Source: a virus
Direction: 5' to 3' (one strand)
Length of the DNA: 25,978 nucleotides
IMG/VR virus record: IMGVR_UViG_3300043410_000848
Coordinates: 1-25,978 of that record
Position 1 is the stretch's first letter. Each line of letters starts with the position of its first letter. Position numbers and translations under genes: made by a program. The notes beneath the pieces were generated by a model. It was not told where the DNA came from. It saw only the letters and a list, made by a program, of their open reading frames with translations, and made no database searches. Below, in pieces: positions 1 through 7,100 of the stretch.

Positions 1-95
1 TCTGCAACTGAAATGTCAATGCGTAGTGATTGAAAGTTGCCTAGATTGAGGGTATATCCTAGACCCACTGTTACTTTGGTGCTGTCGTTTTCCAT
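1..95 (-). CDS. 5' part of a small phage protein of unknown function (runs off the window)
   Basis: Thirty-one codons and two bases are visible before the left edge. The ATG at 95 is preceded by a good Shine-Dalgarno (TTAGGAGAGAT, AGGAG about four bases from the ATG), in the 15-base gap after the stop of the MerR-like gene. The visible part alternates polar and hydrophobic residues (KVTVGLGYTLNLGNFQSLRI), as in a beta hairpin with a central N-L-G-N-F turn. I have an impression of short beta-rich phage proteins with a similar T-x-N-x-G-N-F/Y-x-S pattern, but I know no function for them. The same direction and short spacing suggest co-transcription with the genes to the right; a TGGTATACT motif at 169-177 could add a local promoter. 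Frame and start are fairly sure; the role is unknown. Confidence 0.7.
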   Translation of the reverse strand, partial: MENDSTKVTVGLGYTLNLGNFQSLRIDISVA

Positions 96-110
96 ATCTC
101 TCCTAATGGA

Positions 111-641
111 CTAAATTGATTCTGACCAGATTGGGATATAACGTCCGTCTTCTGTCCTTGTATATGTAAGTATACCATCTCCCATACGTCTTGTCAACTC
201 CTGTTTTGATGGAGTTACATCGTTGGTAATCAGACCATCTTTGCGAGGTCTACCGTGATGATATGATGCTAGTATATCACGAAGTTCACGAACTTGCGAC
301 TCCGAATAATAACTTCTTACCTGCCAGCCTCTGGCTCCTCCAGGCTGTGCCCCCATAGGTTCTGGGATTACGCCCTTCTTTACTAGTTCTGGCATATATT
401 TTTTATGACGATTTACTAACTCTGCTGTTTGACCAACTGTATAAGCACGTTCCCTATTTTTTTTAAAATCACTAATTAAACAACTTTCAATTTGGTCTTT
501 TGTAATATTATAAACAGACATAATTCCATTTGATTTGTTTAGGTGATGTGTTCTTACAAGACAACCATTCAAAAACCAAACCTTTTTGTTGCCAGGAATT
601 ATTGGTGCAGAGTTATACTCTTCCATTGTCATGGCAGCCAT
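111..641 (-). CDS. MerR-like helix-turn-helix DNA-binding protein
   Basis: The protein has 176 residues from the ATG at 641. A TTG at 659 in the same frame would overlap the upstream gene; I prefer the ATG because it follows that gene's TAG by one base and has GGAG six bases upstream. Residues about 66-92 (AYTVGQTAELVNRHKKYMPE, then LVKKGVIPEP) read as a helix-turn-helix of the MerR/excisionase type, and residues 109-126 (RSYYSESQVRELRDILAS) match the R-x-Y-S/T-x-x-x-V-x-x-L helix that follows the wing in MerR domains. A basic stretch, HHGRPRKDG, follows at 128-136. The N-terminal 60 residues are not recognised, and I see no cysteine-based metal or effector site. It sits at the end of the tail-tip genes. 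It may regulate the virion genes or the next genome module; the target is not visible. Confidence 0.65.
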   Translation of the reverse strand: MAAMTMEEYNSAPIIPGNKKVWFLNGCLVRTHHLNKSNGIMSVYNITKDQIESCLISDFKKNRERAYTVGQTAELVNRHKKYMPELVKKGVIPEPMGAQPGGARGWQVRSYYSESQVRELRDILASYHHGRPRKDGLITNDVTPSKQELTRRMGDGILTYTRTEDGRYIPIWSESI

Positions 642-642
642 A

Positions 643-1071
643 CTATACTCCGATTGCAATAATGTTTAGGTCAAGTGTGGTTGTGCCATCTGAATCAAAA
701 TCAATTTTGTAATAAACTGCTGTTGTGTCAACTGCTGTGATGGTTACTGTTGCCTTTACGGTTGTTGTGCTTTTAGAAACAAGTGTTGCTGTTACCACTG
801 GAGTTTTTGTAAATGCTGTCGAAAATGCAATTTGACCAGTCTTTGCTACTTTAGCAGCAACCTTTTCACTATTTACTACGTTAACTGACTGTGCATCAAA
901 GTTGATTGAGTTTGTTTTTGTAGTGCCGTATTTAGTTCCACTTACCTTAATGTTAGAACTTCCATATGTGGCAAGTTCTGAATTAATGCTAATTAGGGAA
1001 TTAACAATGTCATATAGGTATTGTGTATCAATCGGTTGACCATTGCTTGGTAATGAGGGTACTTTTGCCAT
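643..1071 (-). CDS. Small tail-tip protein with a lectin-like C-terminal beta domain
   Basis: The protein has 142 residues. Residues 1-35 (MAKVPSLPSNGQPIDTQYLY, then a short helix) look like an attachment segment. From about residue 75 it becomes beta-rich: FSTAFTKTPVVTATLVS, then YYKIDFDSDG and LNIIAIGV at the end. The pattern of F-x-x-x-F-x-x-x-P-x-V followed by a closing I-x-x-I-A-I-G strand is typical of small jelly-roll or H-type-lectin-like domains at the tips of phage tail fibres. Receptor binding is therefore plausible but inferred. No Shine-Dalgarno precedes the ATG at 1071. Instead an extended -10 element (1078-1086) ends exactly six bases before it, so the mRNA is probably leaderless. 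The stop lies one base before the next gene's ATG. Confidence 0.6.
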   Translation of the reverse strand: MAKVPSLPSNGQPIDTQYLYDIVNSLISINSELATYGSSNIKVSGTKYGTTKTNSINFDAQSVNVVNSEKVAAKVAKTGQIAFSTAFTKTPVVTATLVSKSTTTVKATVTITAVDTTAVYYKIDFDSDGTTTLDLNIIAIGV

Positions 1072-1077
1072 ATACTA

Positions 1078-1086
1078 ATTATAGCA
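1078..1086 (-). promoter_or_regulatory. Extended -10 promoter giving a predicted leaderless start for the gene at 1071
   Basis: On the minus strand the 18-base gap after the stop at 1090 reads TGCTATAAT, a perfect extended -10 (TGn plus TATAAT). Exactly six bases (TAGTAT) separate the hexamer from the ATG at 1071, so the predicted first transcribed base is the A of that ATG. No Shine-Dalgarno is present. A perfect TTGACA lies at 1110-1105, but the spacer is 21 bases, too long to count as a normal -35. Confidence 0.6.
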
Positions 1087-1089
1087 CAA

Positions 1090-1968
1090 CTATAGTCTAA
1101 GGTCTGTCAATGTTGTCGTGGCACTTGAAGAACCAAATGCTGAAGATGATTCTACTGTAAGGCTGCCACCATTAGTACCTCTTGACTTTACAGTAATTGT
1201 TTTATCTGCAAATGCTCCAGAACTTTCAAACACCCTTCTACCAACACATCCCACTGGGAACGTTTCATTAATTGCTGTAATTGTTCCATAATATTTTCCA
1301 CCAGAACCTGCTGCTGGGGTGGTAACCGTGCTTAATGTTGAACTACCAACATCCTGATATGTTTCAAATACTGGTGTCATCGATACAAATGTAATTTCTG
1401 CAGTTGAACCATAGGCATCTGGAAGTTTTGGATATGATGATAAAAATATTGCTGCTTGAACAGACTGTGCGGTTGAGTCATCTTTTTTGAATGAAAAATT
1501 ATTTGAAGATGTTGTTCCAGCATATTGAAAGTCTTTCCACCCATCGGCTGTAGTTTTCCAAGATAGATACACATCAAAATTTTGTGCTATCAGTGAACTT
1601 GTAGGATATTTCCACGATACTGTATAGATTCCAGAATCGTCTTGTGGATAGGAAATTGTAGAAACTAAGAATTCTCCAACCCCCATAGCAGCAGAAATTA
1701 TTGAAATGTCATATGGGTCTGTTGGGTGTGGGTTTAAGTTATCAAATCCATTACTTAAGATTGGTCTAGATAGCGGTGCAACATATAGTTCATAAAATGA
1801 TGTTGTTTTTCCAAGAAAGTCTAAAGGAAATGATACTGTCTGTATCTCTGACCAATCTGATTTTCTTGAGCCATCTTTAGACTTTACCCTATATCTAAGT
1901 TTGTAACTGCCATCGCTTCTTAAGCCATCAATTTCTGATACTGGAATCTTAACAATCTTATTAGCCAT
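1090..1968 (-). CDS. Minor tail / tail-tip protein with a fibronectin-III-like start
   Basis: The protein has 292 residues. Residues about 10-60 (SDGSYKLRYRVKSKDGSRKS, then DWSEIQTVSF) look like the end of a fibronectin-type-III strand set, with the Y-x-x-R-Y-R-V and W-S-E pattern that many phage tail proteins use to order chain segments. The middle (about 120-200) is beta-rich with aromatic residues (VYLSWKTTADGWKDFQY). The last 80 residues are Ser/Thr/Gly-rich and end in repeated short strands. I see no enzymatic motif. The ATG at 1968 lies one base beyond the upstream stop, with a weak AGGAAA ribosome site in the end of that gene, so translation is probably coupled. Position downstream of the hub and the fibre-like gene suggests a tail-tip accessory or fibre part; the exact role is not known. 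Confidence 0.6.
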   Translation of the reverse strand: MANKIVKIPVSEIDGLRSDGSYKLRYRVKSKDGSRKSDWSEIQTVSFPLDFLGKTTSFYELYVAPLSRPILSNGFDNLNPHPTDPYDISIISAAMGVGEFLVSTISYPQDDSGIYTVSWKYPTSSLIAQNFDVYLSWKTTADGWKDFQYAGTTSSNNFSFKKDDSTAQSVQAAIFLSSYPKLPDAYGSTAEITFVSMTPVFETYQDVGSSTLSTVTTPAAGSGGKYYGTITAINETFPVGCVGRRVFESSGAFADKTITVKSRGTNGGSLTVESSSAFGSSSATTTLTDLRL

Positions 1969-1969
1969 A

Positions 1970-3649
1970 TCAGTTTCCTATTGCCAAGTCAAGTCTAAAA
2001 TTAATTAGGTCTTTAGAGTTAGCACCCTTAATAATTTTTGCAGCCGAATCTGAATCAACTATGGTGTATGCTGTCAGTGCGTAAAGTGGATTTTCTGTAG
2101 TTGTGTTTTCCAACCTTAATCCATCCAACACAATTGCAAAGTGGTCTGTTGGCGTTCCAGCAACTTCGATTGCAGAATAAATTTTTAACGATACAACATC
2201 GTTCCAGTTAAAATTGCTTGATGTATATACTATGTCAGAAATCTTTTTGGTAAGAATTGTATACCTATTTGGATTTATTGGAAGTGTTGTTTCTGAAAAT
2301 GTTAATTTTGCAGAGTCTGTTCCGTTAGAAGACATAAATTCAAGCATGATATAGTATGCGGTTGGACTTGCTGTGGGCGTTGCTGTTGCATTTACAACAG
2401 AAAATGCTATAGAAATTTCATCTTGAGTAGAATTTCTACTTAGGTCAATTCCTGGATTAGACAGTCTCAAATAGTCGGAGGTTGATGCAAAAGTGTTTGC
2501 GGATGAATAGTCTGATAGTCCTCCTGGCAAAATGATAGCATCGGATAGTATCCTTGGCTTTTCTTGTCTAAGTGTACGATATGCGTCTGCTGTCCAGTAT
2601 GCATCATTAGAACTTACAAAAAATGGACTAGTGCTAAATGTTCCTGTTGGGAATGAGGTAGTAATAGAATCAACTACTGGAACATCAATGAATGATGATG
2701 ATGCATAGTCAAAATATTGCCATGACTCTGTTTGTGTAAAGTTCAACAATGTTCTGCTGTCAAGTGCTGTTGAGTATTGGTTGGAACCTAATGAATACAG
2801 TCCAAGTTCTGTAATGTCATACTGCGATACATCTGAGACTTCTGCTGTTAAAGATACTTGTTTTGTATATACCGTTGCATTAAACTCATCTGAATTGAAT
2901 GTGTATCCAGCATATACATTTGTACTTGGTAGACTACCAAACAGTGAAGACCCCCATCCACCATATGTAGTGTCATACAGTTGTGCAACAAATCCAGAAG
3001 AGGATGTAGAAGAAATTACATACATTCCATTCACTTGAGTATATGTTGCTGGACCAGTACTATAAATATCGACATCTGTGATAAAGACAATGTCTCCGAC
3101 ACCAAATGGATGGGCAGACGCTGTGACAACAGTTACTTCATTAGTATTACTAATATACATGTCTGTGCATTTAGCAACCTGCTTATCGACTACATATGAG
3201 CGAGATGTAATTGGGAATCTGGCAACTTCAAAATCTAATTTTGTTTTAGAAGATAATTCTGTTGATGTTGACGAACTCTTTGCAAAAACTGCTGCTACAA
3301 CACCACTAGTAATTGAACTAGTTGATGAAACTGTAAATGTTTTTTTGCCAGTAATTGCTGTTACTGTTACTATACCAGAGCCAAGACTTCCAACTCCTGG
3401 CGGAATTGTAATTGATGTAAGGATATCTCCAACCTGAATATAGTTTAAATTATCTGCACTTGTGGTTACTGTTGCTGTATATGGACCTGTTCCAGATACA
3501 CCACTGATTGTCATAGCATCGCCTACGGTTACAGAATTAATACTGGATAGTGGTCTGGGACCACATCCAATAGCAATATAGGATGCATAAGAACTAGCCT
3601 CACCAGCCAAATATTTAGAAATTAGTTCAACGCCATCATTTGTAATCAT
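1970..3649 (-). CDS. Tail fibre-like minor tail protein
   Basis: The protein has 559 residues. Its first 35 residues (MITNDGVELISKYLAGEASS, then YIAIGCGP) match the start common to many phage tail-fibre and minor tail proteins, which begin with a short helix and an I-A-x-G strand that dock on the baseplate. Two beta segments with a G-D-x-(I/V) turn follow at about 40-115 and about 165-235. The second holds the H-P-F-G-V-G-D pattern (H180), resembling domains in the hub and connector proteins. Residues about 250-300 (VYTKQVSLTAEVSDVSQYDI, then TELGLYS) are also typical of such N-terminal fibre modules. The C-terminal half is beta-rich and may carry a jelly roll. No catalytic motif is seen. The ATG at 3649 has AGGTG six bases upstream. 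Host-surface contact is an inference from position and the N-terminal motif. Confidence 0.65.
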   Translation of the reverse strand: MITNDGVELISKYLAGEASSYASYIAIGCGPRPLSSINSVTVGDAMTISGVSGTGPYTATVTTSADNLNYIQVGDILTSITIPPGVGSLGSGIVTVTAITGKKTFTVSSTSSITSGVVAAVFAKSSSTSTELSSKTKLDFEVARFPITSRSYVVDKQVAKCTDMYISNTNEVTVVTASAHPFGVGDIVFITDVDIYSTGPATYTQVNGMYVISSTSSSGFVAQLYDTTYGGWGSSLFGSLPSTNVYAGYTFNSDEFNATVYTKQVSLTAEVSDVSQYDITELGLYSLGSNQYSTALDSRTLLNFTQTESWQYFDYASSSFIDVPVVDSITTSFPTGTFSTSPFFVSSNDAYWTADAYRTLRQEKPRILSDAIILPGGLSDYSSANTFASTSDYLRLSNPGIDLSRNSTQDEISIAFSVVNATATPTASPTAYYIMLEFMSSNGTDSAKLTFSETTLPINPNRYTILTKKISDIVYTSSNFNWNDVVSLKIYSAIEVAGTPTDHFAIVLDGLRLENTTTENPLYALTAYTIVDSDSAAKIIKGANSKDLINFRLDLAIGN

Positions 3650-3661
3650 TTATTCACCTAT

Positions 3662-4198
3662 TTATATTATAGCACTAAGAGGGTCGTCTGAAGTTACAAA
3701 CTCTACCTCTACCTCTTCGCTATCCGTTAAATTCTTTAACTCAATACATATATATCCATACGTAGAGTCAAAATACACGTTTTTGGCTGGGAATGATTCA
3801 TACACGTCACCTGTGCCGCCATCAATATCTAAACGTCCCACAAATTCTGAGTTATTAACTGTATCTGGTAGATAATTTTTTAAACTTAGTGCAAATTGAC
3901 TCATAATAGACTGCTCATTATCTGCCTGTTTTTCATTAGTAGATGAACTAACTAACTCAAGAATATCACTTGAGTTCTGCACAAGGCTCTTGCCCTGCTG
4001 TAAGATAATTGCAGAATCTCCAGTATTGATAAACTCATTTCCTCCAATACCGTCAAAGGTTGCACCAACCATGTAATCTACAGGAGTACTTGCTGTTTCA
4101 ATGAAAAGGTTTGATGTTGCAATTTTTACCTGGTCATGCTGTGTGCTACCACTACGGTATCCAAACGTTGTCGTTAATTTTGGGGGTGTTGCTGCCAT
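3662..4198 (-). CDS. Minor tail protein of unknown function
   Basis: The protein has 178 residues and its ATG at 4198 overlaps the hub stop (TAATG), so translation is coupled. The sequence is acidic and beta-rich. Residues about 120-178 (GRLDIDGGTGDVYESFPAKN, then VYFDSTYGYICIELKNL and EVEVEFVTSD) alternate short strands and turns. There is no signal peptide, membrane segment or catalytic motif. The conserved place directly behind the hub gene suggests a small tail-tip or fibre-attachment protein; I do not recognise the family. Confidence 0.6.
   Translation of the reverse strand: MAATPPKLTTTFGYRSGSTQHDQVKIATSNLFIETASTPVDYMVGATFDGIGGNEFINTGDSAIILQQGKSLVQNSSDILELVSSSTNEKQADNEQSIMSQFALSLKNYLPDTVNNSEFVGRLDIDGGTGDVYESFPAKNVYFDSTYGYICIELKNLTDSEEVEVEFVTSDDPLSAII
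3666..3674 (-). promoter_or_regulatory. Extended -10 promoter in front of the fibre-like gene
   Basis: TGCTATAAT on the minus strand overlaps the last codons of the 178-residue gene (A-I-I, then stop). The predicted start of transcription is near 3659, leaving a leader of about ten bases that holds AGGTG before the ATG at 3649. Such a short leader is unusual, and the hexamer lies in coding sequence, so this is less certain than the intergenic sites. Confidence 0.4.
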
Positions 4199-7100
4199 TA
4201 TACTACCTCACTTAAATAAAGTTTCATGCTAGGACCATTAGAACTTCTTTCATATGAAATATGATAGACAACAAACCTAGCAGTGCTATTCTGCAAAACA
4301 TTGTCAATGTTATAATCTATTGTAACAATATCTCCGAGTTGAATCATTGGATTTGCAAAAATAGATACTCCGACAGACTTCTTCTTATGCATGTTCTTAT
4401 CTACCATCCATTGCATAATTTTGTTTGCAGTATCATAATTTTGAATATATGTACCAGAAATTGTAAAGTCTTTTCGTCCATAAGTATTCCTACTATTTTG
4501 AATAGCAATATACTTATTATTCAAATCAGTATAGTTGGAGTAGTTATTGAGGTCGCTATTTTTTTGGAAATATTCCTCAACTGTAAGGTCATGTGATGAT
4601 TGCTGTGTGAATGTAACTCCCTGGATTCTCAAATAATTTCCAGTTGATTCATCTAGATTTAGTGCAAAGTCAGTAGCATTAAAAATCAAGAATTCTGCTG
4701 AATATGGATTTGACCTAAAGTTTGAAACAACGTATCCTTGAGAATCGTTAAAGGTTGGTGAAATTTTTGAATATAGTGCAGGATATGCCTTATCATATCT
4801 GACATTAAAGTATGCACATTCACGCATTATGGTTCCAAACTCTTCATAATATAAGGTATATTTTGGCTGGTGCGAAGGACCAACTTCCTTTAGATATGTT
4901 TGAAGTACAGATGGATTAACCATATATTTTCTATAGTTTTCATTATCAAGTTTGTCATCATCAAGCATTATCTTTTTGGTTGTTGGTGCATTTGGCTTTG
5001 CAGACCTGTCGCCAATAACAAATACATTTTCAAACATGCATAGTCCCTTTCCACGCACGAATAGGGCAATACCTCTGTTGTTTTCAGTTACTGGAATTGC
5101 ATCATCGTCCTGTGCTGTTCCCACCAACTTTCCATTAATGTATAGATAAAACTTTCTGCTATATGTTCCTGTTGTGGTTTGAGCAAGTTCTTCTGTTTCA
5201 ACCATTAAATCATATACCGTTGGATTTTTAGTATTGGCTGCCTTTGACATGCCAACAAACATTCCATCATCCACTAGGATTGGTGCGTTGCCAAACCAAA
5301 GCATTACTGGAATAGCGTTTTTTGTATTTGCACCCTTTAATACTTTATAAAAGAATACGTTTGGCATTGTAGTAGCAGTATCGTTTTTACCACTATTGTC
5401 AACAATCGAATCATTTGTTAGTGCTGTAATTTCAAAATAGTAACCTGTGTTTTTATCAATTACTGGATTTGTGGTTGATGTTGGGTCGCTAATATTGATT
5501 GCAATACCTCCACCAGTTCCAGAAATGGTATACCCCTTATCAAATGTTGCCAAAATCTCTCCGCCAACTGGCATTTGTTTAGCCTCTGCTGTTGATTCTT
5601 TGGATGATAGTGGCTTACCAACAATTCTCATTCGTGTTCCAAAAGAATATGCCGATGGACACTCCGATGTAACATCTTTGTATACATAAGATACAGCATC
5701 AGTTGCATCAGTAATTGTTGAGAAATCAGCAGGTCCCTGAACAACAAGTGCAGAACTTTTTATTGCACCATTTGGTTTTGTTTGGTCAACCTGTTTTGAT
5801 GATGTTGATTCGGCATATGATGAACTGTCAAAGAAGTCTATTGTCTTTCCAGACACATATGGCTTTTCTACAACAAATCCAATAGAGTCATCCGTTGCGT
5901 GATATGACATATAGTCTAATGGCTCAACAATATTGTCTGTGACTTTTAAATCAACGCCACTTAATGCTGCAGTTACGTTTTTAGTTAATTTAATTTGTGT
6001 TGATGAAACAACTTCCTTTACTTCTGTGCCGCTTTGAATTGCCGAATTACCACGATTATCAAATAGTTTTGACACTTTCCCTGCGGTAGTAATTGCTCCA
6101 GGATTTGAATATGAAACATCAAATGTAAAGGTATTTGTAGTAACTGATTTAATGGTGTAGATAGCATTATATGTGCTTGGAACAACAGACTCAACCTTGA
6201 TTTGGTTTCCTGGTTTAAATCCATGTGAAGATACTGTTAACGTTACTACGCCAGATGAATAAGTTGGAGTTTGTGTGCCAACAGTCTTTGTAGCCTTAGC
6301 ATAGACACGCATTCCTGCCTTAATGCCAGTTGTATCTGTTACAGTTACAGTATTTGTATTTATTGTTGCAGTTGCATTTTGCAAAGTATAGTATGAATCT
6401 GAGTATTGATGGTCATTTCTATATATCCATTTCGACTGCATGGAAAATGCTCTATGGTTATCTGTTAGCGATAACCAGTCATTACTATCTTCAAGTACTG
6501 TATGTGTAGTTACAGTGGTTCCAAACTGTCCTCTACCGTGCTTTGCAACTTCACCATCTACAACGTTTCCACTTCCATCGAAGTTTGGTTCAGCATAAAT
6601 TCTAATTCTTCCTGTTGGGAATATCTTTCCATTAAATGGAAGTTTAGCAAAATATTTTTGATAGTCACTAACGCTTTCAATCCATACGTCGCCAATTCCA
6701 GATATTGTGTGCTCAACTGCATCATACTTAATGATTTCTGCATTTGCATATAGGTATCCCTTGTAGCGTGTAAGCCAATAAATTGATTGACCAACATCCA
6801 TAACATTATCTACGATAACGCCAGAAACCACATTTGGCAAAGTGCTTGATAGGTTTGAATTCAAAACTAATGCACTTAATGAATACGCTGACTGATTTGT
6901 GACTTCATCATTTACTGGTCTAAGTGATTCTGTACCTGCCACTTCCCATAGCAATACTGGTTTATTTTTGTAACTCTGTCCCTTATTTAGCATACCTGCT
7001 TCTTGTACACTAGAGTATGACTTTTGAATATACTTGTTTGAATAAACAACTTTGCCACCATTATAGATAATGCTGTCTTCAGCATCAAGACTTATAATGT

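Noticed and set aside
169-177. TGGTATACT inside the MerR-like gene, a possible promoter for the gene at 95
   Set aside because: The hexamer is imperfect, lies wholly in coding sequence, and similar TGGTATAGT strings occur by chance inside other genes (for example near 3370 and 7670). It cannot be told from background.
642-659. TTG start at 659 for the MerR-like gene
   Set aside because: It would force a 17-base overlap with the upstream gene, while the ATG at 641 has GGAG at good spacing right after the upstream stop.
1084-1110. Perfect TTGACA upstream of the extended -10 at 1078-1086
   Set aside because: The spacer is 21 bases, well outside the 16-18 range, and the hexamer is part of the Leu-Thr codons at the end of the upstream gene. 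I treat it as coincidence; the -10 is extended and does not need it.
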